This document shows, one piece after another, positions 1 to 13,000 of a stretch of 64,000 nucleotides of DNA; within the stretch, counting starts at the first letter, position 1, and each line of letters opens with the position of its first letter. This DNA is from Chondrosia reniformis (taxonomy: Eukaryota; Porifera; Demospongiae; Chondrillida; Chondrillidae). The notes under the pieces were generated by a model that saw only the letters and a program-made list of their open reading frames with translations, searched no databases and had not been told where the DNA came from. The translations under genes and the position numbers were made by a program. Location: positions 3,474,501-3,538,500 of the forward strand of contig OX359192.1 of NCBI GenBank assembly GCA_947172415.1. The letters run 5' to 3'.

Positions 1-1379
1 GTGCTAGTTGTATGCACTAGTAACTATCTGTATGTACTAGGTGTTTGCAATAGTTGTATGTACTAGTTGTATGTAGTTATATGTACTTGTTGTATATACT
101 AGTTGTGTGTAATTTTTGTACATACTAGTTATATTCACTAGATGTAGTTACCAGTTTTATGTACTAGTTATCTGTACTAGTTGTATGTCCTAGCTGTATG
201 TACTAGTCTTATGTACTAATTATATGTACTTGTTGTTTGTTCTAGTAAGTAGTTGAATTTACTAGTCATATGTACCAGTTCTATGTACTAGTAGAATGTA
301 CTAGTTGTATGTACTAATTGTATGTACTAATTGTATGTACTAGTTGTATGTACTAATTGTGTGTACTAGTTGTGTGTGCTAGTTGTATGTGCTAGTTGTA
401 TGTACTAGGTGTATGTACTAGTTGTATGTAGTAGTTGTATGCACTAGCTGTGCGTAATTGTTGAACGTACTAGTTATATTTACTTGTTGTAGTTACTAGC
501 TGTAAGTACTAGTTTTATGTACTAGTTGTATGCACTAGTAACTAGTTGTATGTACTAGGTGTATGTATTAGTTCTATGTATTAGTTGTATGTACTAGTTG
601 TATGTACTTATTGTGTGTAATTGTTTTACATACTAGTTATATTTACTAGTTGTAGTTACTAGTTACAAGTTTTATGTTCTAGTTGTATGTTCTAATAACA
701 AGATGTATGTTCTAGTTGCATGTACTAATTGTATGTACTAGTTGTATGTACTAGTTGTATGTACTAGTTGAATGTACTTTTTGTATGTAGTAGTTGTGTG
801 TACTTACTGTATGTAGTAGTTGTGTGTATTATCTGTGTGTACTAATTGTAGGTACTAATTGTATGTAATGTAATGTAGTTTTATGTACTAGTTGTATGTT
901 CTAGTTGTATGTACTAGGTGTATGTACTAGTTGTATGTACTAGTTTTATGTACTAGTTTTCTGTAGTAGTTGTGTGTAATTGTTGTACGTAGTAGTTATA
1001 TTTACTAGTTGTAGTTACTCATTGTATGTATTAGTTTTATGTACTAGTTGTATGTAGTTATATATAGTAGTTGTATGTAGTAGTTGTGTGTAACTGTTGT
1101 AGGTACTAGCTATATTTACTAGTTGTAGTTACTAGTTGTTCTTGTAATGTACTTGTTGTATGTACTAGTTGTGTGTACTTGTTGTATGTAGTAGTTGTGT
1201 GTACTAGCTGTGTGTACTAATTGTAGGTACTAATTGTATGTAATGGCATGTAGTTTTATGTACTAGTTGTATGTTCTAGTTGTATGTACTAGGTGTATGT
1301 ACTAGTAACAATCTGTATTTACTAGTTGTATTTACTAGTTGTATGTACTAGTTTTATGTACTAGTTTTCTGTAGTAGTT
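1..1379 (+). repeat. 13-bp satellite array, forward
   Basis: Degenerate tandem units of TACTAGTTGTATG with frequent variants (TTGTGTG, TTGTAGT, TAACTAG) and occasional one-base length changes. No gene is visible; short open frames here are translations of the repeat. The array ends abruptly at the retrotransposon 5' end. Confidence 0.95.
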
Positions 1380-1545
1380 GTGGGAATTGGAGGCTGTGGT
1401 TCCGAGCTGACAAGAGGATGGGTATTGTCCAGTTCAACCCCCCGACGGAGCAGGGTGCTTAGCCCTTCATGTGGCATCCTGTGGCTAAATCAGCCTCCCT
1501 GTCAGCATGGGCTAACCCCCTGTCTGGCAGCTTCACTGGGTTACG

Positions 1546-4500
1546 TTGCGCCATGAGAATGACAATTTTCAAGACAGGCTGTGGCCTAGGTGCATCAGTG
1601 GTGAAGAAAACCCTGGGTCAACCAGAATAGGTGATTCCACTGGTGCCTCACAGGTAGATGTACCTGAATGTAATAACCCTTCTTCGGCCCCCGTGATGGG
1701 CCAACCAGCCCTCTGGACCGAGGAAATGGTTAGGGCACTAATTGATTGCTTTGAGCGATCTGAACCCAAAAGAGGTGGCTATCAAAAGCGTTTAGAGCAG
1801 GAATGGCTGAGCAAATACCCACATTTGCCTCAGACCGGTTGAACCCTTGACTTCCAAGCCAAAAGGAACTTGGTAGGAGATGGAGTACTGCAAGTAACGG
1901 GTAGCCGAGATTTAGATTTGGTTAATGATGCACCGCAAGGTGCCTCTAGAAGGAGAAGGATCCAAGGGGTGATCTGGAACCTTCAGAGGGATAATATCCT
2001 CATGGAGCTCTACCGAGAAAGTAAGCCCATGGAAAAGGGGTATGCCAAGCGGTTGTACCGGGCTTGGAATGCTAAAATGCCAGACCATAAAACCACAAAG
2101 GTAGCGCTAACTACGAGAATTAGTAGAATCCGAAGAGGTCAAGGTCTCTCGAGACTAAACCTTATGGAACCTGACTCTTTTGGTTTAGCCACCCTAACTG
2201 AGACTGTGGAGGAAGGTGTGGGAGCCCAGGGGCAAGGCGAGCTTCACCAAGTTCAGGCTGTGACTGAACAAAATGGTGAGCTGCCTGCAGCCCCTGTTGA
2301 AACTCCTGCAATTGATCATCCTAGTCCTAGGACAAGTGGCAATGATCAACTGATGCAATTTTTAGGCAAAGCAAAAGATGCCTGTCTCCGAAAGAAACCT
2401 GGAGATTTCTCTGATAGAAAACCCTGTGGGGTAGTGCGGTTCAACCATGTTGATACGGCACTGCTTCAGGAGGCCAATAATTGGGTGGAGAAAGAGTGGC
2501 AGGAAGGCCCTAGGTCGGCCTGGCACCCGAACTGCCTAGTCTACTCTGTTGCTATGGCTGTGAGGGGAAAAACAACCTACAAATCGCAGCCATGCAACCA
2601 GGGAAGGAAATCAGATAATCAGAAGGGAAGTAAGAGACAGGAAGGTCATATAAGTGACAGGAAGGCCAAAGGCCTTAGGTTTAGAAGACTGCTTGCCTGG
2701 TTGGATGTGGAAATAGCGCGTCAACAGAATAATAATCCTATGACCAAACGCCAGAAAGTACTCCGAAGAAAGCTTAGGAGGGAGTTCCATTCATTAAACC
2801 TGAATGTGCTGATCAGAGCTCGGGAACAGACACTGGGGAAACTCAGGGTCTGGACCCTACAAGAGCGAAGATCGGCTGAACACAGGAAATTCCAGGAACA
2901 AAACCACCTTTGGAATACCCAAAGGAAGTTCCGGATGAATGGCAATGTTCCAACCTCCAATGAAGCTCCCTCAATTGAGGTAGTAAGAGACTTTTGGACA
3001 AAGATTGTAAGTACTGTTGGTAAGGTCAACAAAGACGACCCAGGGGTGAAAGAATGGCTAAAGGAAACCAAAAAGAGGGTGGGTAGAACCTCCTCTGAAG
3101 GTCCTGATAGCATTGATGAGACCAAACTGAAGAAAGCCTTGAAAAAGGCAAAAAGCTGGTCAGCCCCTGGGCCGGATGGCATTCACACTTTTTGGTGGAA
3201 AGCACTCCCCTCTGCACAGTCTGCCTTGGCAGATGTACTACGGAGGGTGGTGAGCGGAGATCTGTCAGTCCCAGACTGGCTTACAAAGGGTCGCACTCTA
3301 CGCATCCCCAAAAAGGGTGACCCAAAAAGTGTGGCCAACTACCGACCTATTGCGTGTTTCAACACAATGTACAAGGCTGTCACAGCATACATTGCATCAG
3401 AATTACTCACTTACACCTACACTAATGATCTTTTACCTATGGCTCAATGAGCCATGAGAAAAGGGAGGTGGGGCTGTGTGGACTGTCTACTGCTGGATCA
3501 ATCAATCGGTCTAGATGCCAAAATTATGGGCAAGCCACTTAGTGTGGCATGGATCGATTATGAGAATGCATATGACAGAGTCCCTCACAAGTGGGTGATG
3601 AAGGTGCTAAAAACCATCAAGTGCCCAGGTTGGATCCGGAGGTCTATAGAGCTCTTCTCCAAACACTGGGCTACTGTGCTTGAGTTGAGGACTGTGGGGA
3701 AGGTGGTTAGGAGCACCCCTGTTAAATATAACAGGGGACTCTTCTAAGGAGACTCCCTATCGCCATTCCTCTTTTGTCTGGCCATAGCTCCCATTTCCCA
3801 AGTTCTTAACAGAACCAAGGGATATACCCTCTGGCATAATGGGGAAAGGAACACCATGTCACACTTGCTGTACATGGATGACCTTAAGATATATGCTGGA
3901 GGGCCTAATAAACTCAGGAAAGCCATGGAATGTGTGGAGAAAACCTCAAATGCCATTGGCATGAGGTTTGTAGTGAGAAAGTGTGGAACAGCTCACATGC
4001 AAAAGGGGAAGTTCTGGCTGGCCCAGAAAATCCTGAATGCAGTGAAGAATCCATAAGAAGCCTTGAAAAAGGTACTACCTATAAGTACCTAGGGCTAGAA
4101 CAACTGTTTGAGGTAGATGACAGCAAGGTCAAAGCTTGCTTGATCAATGAATTGAGGAGGAGACTCCACAAAGTGTGGGGCTCTCACCTCAATGGTAAGA
4201 ATGCTGCAGAAGCCTCTAACATGTTGTGTGCCTCTTTATTGAGATACACTTACCCAGTTTTGAAGTGGACTCAAAGTGAGCTTCCAAAACTGGACCGAAT
4301 GGTGAGAAAGATCATGAGAAAGTACCAGTGTCATCACTATAACTCTGCCATTGAAAGAGTGAATTTGCCTTGCTCTCAAGGTGGTAGAGGGCTCTGTAGT
4401 TTTCCTTTGGATCACGACAGGGCTGTTGTGAATCTGGCAAGATACCTCCATACTGCCAATCATCCACTCATAGCTGTTGTGGTTAAACACCAAAAGTGGC

Positions 4501-5435
4501 TGGAGTGCTCAAAGCAGAGGAGGACTGTCTTGAAAGAAGCCAGATTGATACTGTGGCTAAAGACAGATCCCTCACAAAATAGTGTAAGAGAATGGAGGAG
4601 AGTGGCACGTGAGCTCCGGGAGGCTCAGACTGAAAGGTTAAAAAGTAACCTACCTGAAAAGTCTCACCAGGGCTCATACCACAGACAAGTCACAAATAGG
4701 GAGTCTTATGTGTGGCTTTCTGAGGGGAGACTCAGACCTCAAACTGAGGCTCTGATTCTCGCAGCCCAAGATGATGTGCTGCACACTAGGTGGTACCAAA
4801 ATAGGATTCTGAAGAATTCTAGCCTCCTAATGTGCAGAGAATGTGGCAAGGCTCTGGAAACAGTCAAACACATACTAAACATGTGTGAGCCCAAGGGATT
4901 TTCTCTCTACAAAGAGAGACATGATCGGGCAATACTGATAGTGTTGTGGAGACTGTTGAAAGAATATGGATTCAAGCAGGAAGAGCCCTGGTACAAACTA
5001 GAAGCAAAACCAGTCTATGAGAATAGGTCTGTCAAAATCTTGTTGGATCCTAATATCCCTACAGATGATGAAATGACAGAAAGAAGGCCAGACTTAGTGG
5101 TTGAGGATCGGCTATGTAAGTCCATCTTCATTATTGAGATGTCAGTTCCTACTGACAGTAATATTAATGGAAGATGGCAAGAGAAGTTCCAAAAGTACCA
5201 GAAGCTGGCGGCTGATATGAGGAAACAATTTAGGGGCTACCGAATTAAGGTAGTCCCGATGATAATTGGTGCTTTGGGGACAGTGGACACGCTCTTGGAA
5301 GACCTAAGTGGAATTCCAAAGCTGTCAAAAAGTGCAATAGAAGTGATGAGAGCGATGCAGAGAACTGTTCTCTGCTCGGCTGTAAGGATATTGAGGCGAC
5401 ATCTATCTGTTGAGGGATTGGAGCCTGGACGATAG
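1546..5435 (+). pseudogene. Retrotransposon polyprotein, Myb-RT-CCHC-RLE, copy 1
   Basis: One frame of about 1,296 codons from ATG 1546 to TAG 5433-5435, interrupted four times. In-frame stops lie at 1840-1842, 3448-3450 and 3745-3747; copy 3 has CGA, TGG and CAA there. A one-base deletion near 4011 (GAAGTTCT against GAAGGTTCT in copy 3) shifts the remainder to the next frame. Domains: two Myb-like repeats (W at residue 57 and W at 144, each with a GY.KRL...W helix), a basic linker, reverse transcriptase from about residue 540 (SAPGPDGIH, NYRPIA, motif A WIDYENAYD with Asp 671, motif B broken by the third stop, YMDD at 3871-3882), a CX2CX8HX4C knuckle at 4833-4886, and an RLE core RRPDLVV (5083-5103) with downstream IEM Glu at 5136-5138 and KYQKLA. 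By family knowledge the protein nicks target DNA and copies its own RNA onto it. As it stands it cannot make full-length protein unless stops are read through or edited. Confidence 0.9.
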
Positions 5436-5707
5436 GTAGTCCTGTCCCAGTCCTTGCCTGTCAACCTCTGGAAAGTAGTGGTGGATTTGTGTATGGAGGT
5501 ACTCCCTCCTATTATGACGGTCAACTTTGGCCCGACGTGCACCTGTCTGCTGCTGCCGGAAAGAGGCAAAGCCGAGGCTTCTGGCTAAAAACCCAAAGAA
5601 AGGAAAACATAACTGACTGAGGGTTGTCCAAGCCAGATACTCCTTGCCTAAGTACACTAAGGCAAGAAGTAAGAAGGTTCTCCATTAAGGCTTTTGTTTC
5701 TAAAGTA
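5436..5707 (+). other. Retrotransposon 3' UTR, copy 1
   Basis: About 270 bases after the TAG stop, nearly the same in copies 1 and 3 and ending without a poly(A) tract. In R2-like elements the 3' UTR RNA is what the reverse transcriptase recognises, so conservation here is expected. Any particular fold in this copy is inference. Confidence 0.55.
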
Positions 5708-7518
5708 ATATGAACTAGTTATATTTACTAGGTGTATGGACTAGTTGTATGTACTAGTATATACTAGGCTTATTTACCAGTTGTAGGTACAAGTTGTATG
5801 TACAAGTTTATGTAATAGTTGTTTGTACTGATTGTATGTACTAGTTGTATGTACTAGTTGTAAGTACCAAATATGTCGTTGTTGTTTATGCACTTTTTAT
5901 TGACTAGTTGTATGAACTAGTTTTATGAACTAGTTGGAGGTACTATTACTGGTAATATTAAAGAGTTGTAGGTACTATTACTGGTAATATTAAGGAGTTG
6001 TAGGTACTACTTGTATGTACTAGTTATATGTAGTAGTTATATATACTAGTTATATGTACTAGTTATATGTACAGGTATATATACTAGCTATATATATATA
6101 CTAGTTTTGTACTACTTCTATTTACTAGTTGAAATACTAATTATATGTACTAGTTGTATGTTCTATTTGTATGTATTATTTGCATGTACTAGTTATATTT
6201 ACTAGTTGTAGGTTTCAGTAGTGTGTACTAGTTGTATGAACTGAATGTATGTAATTTACTAGTTGTATGTACTGGTACTAGTTATATTTACTCCTTGAAG
6301 ATACTAAATGTACGTACAATTTATTTGAACTAGTTTTATTGACTACTTAAATGTACTAGTTGTATGTAATAGTTATATTTACTACTTGTATGAACTAGTT
6401 TCATGTACTAGTTGTATGGACTAGTTGTATGTCCTAGTACTAGGTTGATTTACTAGTTGTAGGTACAAGTTGTATGTAGAGATTTAATATAATAGTTTTA
6501 TGTATGTTCTAGTTGTATGTACTAGTTGTATATACTAGTTTTGTTGTATATAGCTGTTTGTGCTAGTTGTATTAACTAGTTGTATGCACTATTTACTAAT
6601 TGTATGTCCTAGTTGTTTGTTCTGGTTGTATGTGCTAGTTGTATTTACCAGTAATATGTACTAGTTGGGTGTACTAGTTGTAGATACCAGTGGTAGTTCT
6701 AGTTTTATGTACTAGTTGTAGATACTAGTTGTATGTACTAGTTGTAAGTAATAGTTATATGTACTAGTTGAATGAAGTAGTTGTTTATACTAGTTGTATG
6801 TACTCGTTGTATGTTCTCCTTGCTAGTTTTATGTACAAGTTGAAGGTACTAGTTGTTTGTAGTAGTTATATTTACTAGTTGTATGAACTAGTAACATGTA
6901 CTAGTTGAATGGACTAGTTGTATGTACTATTTAAGTAGTAGTTGTTTGTGCTAGTTGTATTAACTAGTTGTATGGACTATTTTTGAACTAGTTGTATGAA
7001 CTAATTGTATGAAATAGTTGTCTAAAATCGTTGTAGGTACTATTACTTTTCATATTAACTAGTTGTAGGTACTACTTGTATGTACTACTGGTATGTACTA
7101 GTTGTATGTACTAGTTTTGTACTAGTTGTTTGTGCTAGTTGTATGAACTAGTTGTATGAACTAGTTACTAGTTGAAAGTTCTAGTTGTATGTTCTATATG
7201 TATATACTAGTTATATGTACTAGTTTTGTGTACTAGTTGGAGGCACTAGTTGTAGGTATTAGTACTGGTAATATTAACTAGTTGTAGGTACTACTTGTAT
7301 GTACTACTGGTATGTACTAGTTGTATGTACTAGTTTTGTACTAGTTGTTTGTGCTAGTTGTATGAACTAGTTGCATGAACTAGTTACTAGTTGAAAGTTC
7401 TAGTTGTATGTTCTATATGTATATACTAGTTATATGTACTAGTTTTGTGTACTAGTTGGAGGCACTAGTTGTAGGTATTAGTACTGGTAATATTAACTAG
7501 TTGTAGGTACTACCTGTA
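5708..7518 (+). repeat. 13-bp satellite array, forward
   Basis: Forward satellite with higher-order structure, including the phrase TACTGGTAATATTAA that recurs after GGTACTATTAC or GTATTAG at several points. From the retrotransposon 3' boundary onward the block is paralogous to 44310-46003. No gene seen. Confidence 0.9.
7061..7498 (+). repeat. 219-bp tandem duplication in the array
   Basis: Two successive units with an offset of 219 bases (7061-7279 and 7280-7498), followed by the start of a third just before the TIR element. The paralogue ending at 46003 has one shorter unit, so the duplication probably followed the split of the two blocks. It also occurs in copy B at 23927-24364. Confidence 0.8.
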
Positions 7519-8774
7519 CACTGGTACCTTATGACTGTTCCTTAGGGATAGGCTGCCTTATAGCGATCAACACGTAACAAGCGATAATTAATAAAGAATT
7601 TTTGTTTTCAATCGGTAAGAGTGAATGCGTCATTTAGTGTTATCGGTTACACACCGGAAGGAATTTAAAATCGTCCATTGTTAAATTGGTTATAGCATCC
7701 TTTGGCTTAATTGATTTACATATTGTATATAATCATCTCGCTTCGTATCATTTTCTTATAATCGTCTCACTTCGTATCCTATTAATGTTTTATTTTATCG
7801 TCTCACTTCGTACGTATTGTATTATACAATTAATGTAAAGCTATAAAATGATTCACTTCTCTAGCTATCGTCGAATACTTACTTTTTACGTACCTTTTGT
7901 TAACGAATAATTCGTATGCAGCAACTCTTGAAAAGCCGCAGTTGAACTTCAGAGCAATCTGATTATCGACTGATATCCCTCTTGCCTTTTTGGGGGGCAT
8001 AATCTTCTCTGTTGTAGACGAAAATTCGAAAATTGGCGATCCTTAGTGTGAATAACACCTTACGGCGATCCTCAATCACTTGCGTCAACATACATACATA
8101 CATGTATACCAGTTACACAACTTAGAATTTGCGCAATATTAACATCCGGCTATAAAATTTCACCGTTTGCGTTTCAAATGTGTAAATCATCCCATGAATA
8201 AACTTATTTGCTAATGAATATGATTTAAATGTTAAGAAATGGCGTCTGTTGCAGAAGTGAAGGAAAATTGCCTATGCGCTTAAGTTAGAAGATCCTCATA
8301 GTCGCGTAGTCAGCTTCAATGGATTTAGTGAGTGTCATTTAGTAAGAATTAAGAAATCCGTTTGCGTCTGAGCTTTATTTCCCAAGATATGAAAGATTAT
8401 GTAGCATTTACTAATCAATTAAAAGTGTATTTTCACAGTTTTCTTCTCAACGGATGGGCGAATCGAAACGGACTTCTTAATTTTGTTAGAATACATTGTA
8501 ACCTTTCCAATAAAGTATTGAACATAGTTCTAGCTTTTTCCTAGACTAAGCGCATAGTGTCTGAGAGTTTTAAAATCGGCCCTTTTTAACACGTTATATC
8601 TCCGATATTGGTTGTTCAATCTCTCTCAAATTTTTGATTTCGCTGACATTTAAATAAGCGCTTCGATGTATACCAGTTTAAGTTAGCAAATCGTTTCTGT
8701 TAGAACGAAACTTGCTTTTAAAAGTGTTTATAAAAAAATGTAAAAACACGCAGATCAGTCATATGGCACCTGTG
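7519..8774. mobile_element. 1.26-kb TIR DNA element, copy 1, TA target site
   Basis: Non-satellite segment bounded by imperfect terminal inverted repeats of about 22 bp: left begins CACTGGTACCTTATGACTG and the right end, reverse-complemented, begins CACAGGTGCCATATGACTG. It is flanked by TA on both sides (7517-7518 and 8775-8776). The paralogous array at 45990-46010 reads straight through with a single TA, confirming both ends. Inside are three spaced copies of TCTCRCTTCGTA (7734-7815) and a nested inverted repeat (8347-8363 with 8466-8482, plus TATGCGCTTA with TAAGCGCATA further out). No transposase frame is present; the 60-codon frame at 8362 is broken in copy 3. A non-autonomous element; I cannot assign the superfamily. 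Confidence 0.85.
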
Positions 8775-9279
8775 TATGTATTAGTTGTATGTACTAGTTG
8801 TATGTTCTAGTTATATGGACTACGTTTGTGTACTAGTTGTATGTACTATTTGTGGGACTAGTTTTATGTACTAGTTGTATGTAGTAGATGTATTTACTAG
8901 TTGTAAGTAATCGTTCTATGTGCTAGTTTTATGAAGTAGTTGTTTATATATACTAGTTTAAGGAACAAGTTGTATGTACTCGTAGCTAGTTGTATGTACT
9001 GAGTGTATGTACTCGTAGCAAATTGTATGTACTAGTTGTATGTACTAGTTATATGTACTAGTACTGGTTTTATTTATTAGTTGCAGGTAATAATTGTACG
9101 TACTAGTTGTAGGTACTAGTTGAATTTTCTAGCTGAATGTAATATTTGTATGTACTAATTTTATGCACTCGTTGTATGTACTAGTTGTATGTACTAGTTA
9201 TGTACTAATTGTTTTTGCTAGTTACTAGTTATAAGTACTAGTTGTTTGTGCTAGTTTTATGTTCTAGTTGAAAGTACGT
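8775..9279 (+). repeat. 13-bp satellite array, forward
   Basis: Continuation of the array interrupted by the TIR element; it matches 46004-46505 phrase by phrase. No gene seen. Confidence 0.9.
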
Positions 9280-10056
9280 ATAGGATATATTATGGTAAAT
9301 ATTGGTTAAAAATTGTTGGATATATTTGGCAAAACTATGGGATATACTGGTCCATTGGATATATTAAGAAAAACTAAGGGTTATATTAGCAAAATTATGG
9401 GATATATAGGACAAAAATTATGGGATATAGTGTGGGATATATTTGACGGAAACTAAGGGGTATATTGGGTAAATCTGCGGGTTATATTAAGGGATATAAT
9501 TGGCAATATTTGTAAATTATTGGACACATTAAGCAAAAACAGGTATATATTAAGCAAAATTATGGGATATATTTGTCAAAAATTATGGGATATATTTGCA
9601 AAAACTATCGAATATATTGGGCTGAGGGTGTAGGTTATATTTTGGCATATATTTTGTAAAAGTTGTTGGATATATTTGGAAAAAAATGGGATATATTTTG
9701 GCAAAAAGGTGGGATATATTTGGAAAAATTATGGGAAATATTGGGCAAAAATTATGGGATATATTATGGGATATATTGGTCAAATATTGGGTGATATATT
9801 TGGCAAAACTATGGGATATACTGTTCCATTGGATATATTTAACAAAACTAATGGATGTTTAGGCAACATTATGGGATATATAGGCAAAAAATTATAGGAT
9901 ATACTTTGGGATATATTTGCAAAGCCATGGGATAGGATATACTGGTACATTGGATATATTAAGCAAAAAATGAGGGATTTACAAGGCAAAATTATGGGAT
10001 ATATTTGGCATTAATTGTGGGATATCTTTGCAAAACTATGGGATATATTCGGTAAC
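9280..10056 (+). repeat. GGATATATT minisatellite, copy A (truncated)
   Basis: Tandem AT-rich units of about 23 bp with core GGGATATATTTGGCAAAA and many one- or two-base variants, unrelated to the 13-bp satellite. It starts right after GAAAGTAC and stops abruptly at 10056, where reverse satellite begins. Open frames on both strands are simple translations of the unit (GYIG.. or NISHN..), not genes. Confidence 0.9.
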
Positions 10057-13000
10057 TAGTACATACATTTAGAAGGTACAACTACAACTTATAACTAGTA
10101 ACTAGTACATATAACTAGTACATAAAAATAGTACATACAACCAGAACATACAACTAGTACATACAACTAGTAAATAGTACATACAACTAGTTCATATAAC
10201 TAGTACATACAAGTAGTACCTACAACTATTTAAAATTACCAGTAATAGTACCTACAACTAATTCCTACAACTAGTTCATACAACTAGTACGTCAAAAGTG
10301 CATAAAACTAGTTAAGACAACTAGCACAAACAACTACAACATAACTACTACATGCAACTAGTATGTACAACTAGAACATACAATTGGTACATACAACTAT
10401 TACCTACAACTAGTAAATAAACCTAGTTCTAGTACATACAACTAGTACATGTAACTAGTTCATACAACTAGTACAATCAAAATAGTCCATAAAACTAGTT
10501 CATTCAACTAGTACGTACATTTAGTATCTACAACGAGTAAATATAAGAGTACTAGTTCATACAACTAGTACATACAACTAGTACATAAAACTAGCAACGT
10601 GTACACACGATAACTTACAACTAGTACATAAAAATACTTCATACCACTAGTACATATACCTTATTACTTACATCTAGTACATACGACTAGTATCTACAAC
10701 TAGTACATAAAACTAGACCTAACATTAGTACATACAACTAGTACACACAAGTAGTACATATTACTAGTTCATACAACTAGTACATACAAAGGAACCATAC
10801 AACTAGTACATACAACCAGACCATACAACTAGTAAATAGAACTAGCAAATTGTACATACAACTAGTACATATAACTAGTACATACAAGTAGTACCTATAA
10901 CTTGTTAATATTACTAGTACTAGTACCTATAACTAGTACACACAGCTGGTACATATAACCAGTACATATAACTAGTACATACACCTAGTACATACAACTA
11001 GTAAATAGTACATACAACTTGTACATATAACTAGTACATACAAGTAGTACCTACATCTATATAATATTACCTGTAATAGTACCTATAACTATTTAATATT
11101 ACCTATAATAGTATCTACAACTAGTTCATACAACTAGTTCATACAACTAGTACATAAAAGTGCATAAAACTAGTTAAGACAACTAGCACAAACAACTACT
11201 ACATAATTGGTACATACAACTAGGACATACAACTAGTACATACAATCAGTACAAACAACTATTACATAAACCTGTACATACAACTTTTACCTACAACTGG
11301 TAAATAAACCTAGTACTAGTACATACAACTAGTCATTACACCTAGTAAATATAACTAGTTCCTGCAACTAACAAATATAACCAGTACATACAACTAGTAC
11401 ATTCAGCTAGTCCATAAAACTAGTTCATACAACTAGAACATACGTTTAGGATCTTCAATGTGTTAATGAAACTATTACTAGTACATACAACTAGTAAATT
11501 ACTTACAATCAGTTCATACAACTAGTTCATGCAAATAGTACATGTAACTAGTACAAACAACTACTAAATATAACTTGTAAAAACAACTAGTACACAAACT
11601 ACTATCGAGTACATACAACTAGTACATATAACTAGTACAAACAATTAGAACATACAACTAGTACATACAACTGTACCATACAACTAGTATATACAACTAA
11701 TACGTACCACTAGTACATATAACTAGTAAGGACAACTAGTACACACAACTAGTATCGAGTACATACAAAACCAGCACATACAACTAGTACATACACCTAG
11801 TCCATACAACTAGTACATACACTTAGTCCATACAACTAGTACACACAAGTAGCACATACAATTAGTTCTATAATTAGTACATAGAACTAGTACATATATA
11901 TAGCCATTACAAACAATTAGTTCATAGTACTTGTAAATATAACTGGTACACATCTAGTACATATAAATAGTACATACAACTAGTACATTCAATTAGAACA
12001 AATACATAGAACATACACACATAACTAGAACATATAAATAGTACTTATAACTAGTACATTCAACTAGAACATAAAACTAGCACAAACAATTAGTACTTAC
12101 AACTAGTAACTAACAAAAACAACTAGTACATAACTAGTACACACATCTAGTACATACAACGAGTACACACAATTAGTACATACTAGTATTACATTCAGCT
12201 AGTAAATTCAACTAGTACCTACAACTAGTACATACAACTATTACCTACAACTAGTAAATATAACCAATACTAGTACATATAACTAGTACATACAACTAGT
12301 ACATACAACTAGCTACGAGTGCATACAACCAGTACATACAACTAGCTACAAATACATTCAACTTGTACCTAAAACTAGTATATACAACTACTTCATAAAA
12401 CAAGTCCATAAACAGGTAACTAGTACATATAAACAGTATACACAACTAGAACATAAACTAGAACATACAATTAGTATATTGAACTATTATATACAACTAG
12501 AACCTATTTAGTGTCTAGTACAACTAGTACTAGAACCCACAACTCGTACTTACAACTAGTACATACAACAACTATCGAGTTTAAAAGTAGTACTTACAAC
12601 TAATACTTACAACTAGTATCGAGTGCATACAACTAGTACATACAACTAGTCCATACAACTAGTACATACAACTAGTCCCTACCTAGTACCTAGTATAACT
12701 GATACTAGAGCGTACAACTAGTAATTACAACTAGTACATACAGCTAGTACTTACAACTAGTACATACAACTAGTACATATAAGCGGTTCATACAACTACT
12801 AAATATAACTCGTACAAACAACTAGTACACAAATTAGTATCGAGTACATATAACTAGTACATATAACTAGTACAAACAATTAGAACATAAAACTAGTACA
12901 TACAACTAGTACATACAACTAGTATAGAGTACATACAACTAGTCCATACAAGTAGTACATACCACTAGTTATTACAACTAGTACATACTATTAGTACGTA

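Larger units (their letters stand above)
1380..5707 (+). mobile_element. RLE-type non-LTR retrotransposon, copy 1 (inactivated)
   Basis: Complete-looking element of about 4.33 kb in forward satellite. Ends are set by comparison with the independent copy at 28330-32618: both begin (G)TGGGAATTGGAGGCTG and end near TTTGTTTCTRAAGTA, with array on each side. Layout: about 165-base 5' UTR, one long coding frame with several lesions, 270-base 3' UTR. There is no poly(A) tail and no LTR. The endonuclease is C-terminal and restriction-like, placing it with the R2/R4/NeSL-like groups rather than APE-type LINEs. GC content is clearly higher than the surrounding array. No target-site duplication could be read in the degenerate flanks. 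Confidence 0.9.
1..10056. repeat. Large direct duplication, copy A
   Basis: This block recurs at 16867-26922 with a constant offset of 16,866 bases. It carries array, retrotransposon copy 1, TIR element copy 1 and the GGATATATT minisatellite. By eye I found one difference: C at 8912 against T at 25778. Identity starts at the first base of the window, so the true left end may lie outside. The right end is sharp at 10056, inside the minisatellite, where sequence jumps to reverse-oriented satellite. Either a very recent segmental duplication or an assembly duplication of a repeat-rich region. Confidence 0.95.

Noticed and set aside
2721-3217. Minus-strand open frames within the retrotransposon
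   Set aside because: They are shadows of the plus-strand polyprotein, repeated in all copies, with no homology of their own.
8362-8544. 60-codon open frame inside the TIR element
   Set aside because: It needs a TTG start, has no homology I recognise, and is stopped in the independent copy at 56981-58214.
9583-9989. Open frames on both strands in the GGATATATT minisatellite
   Set aside because: They are translations of the 23-bp unit, present in several frames at once.
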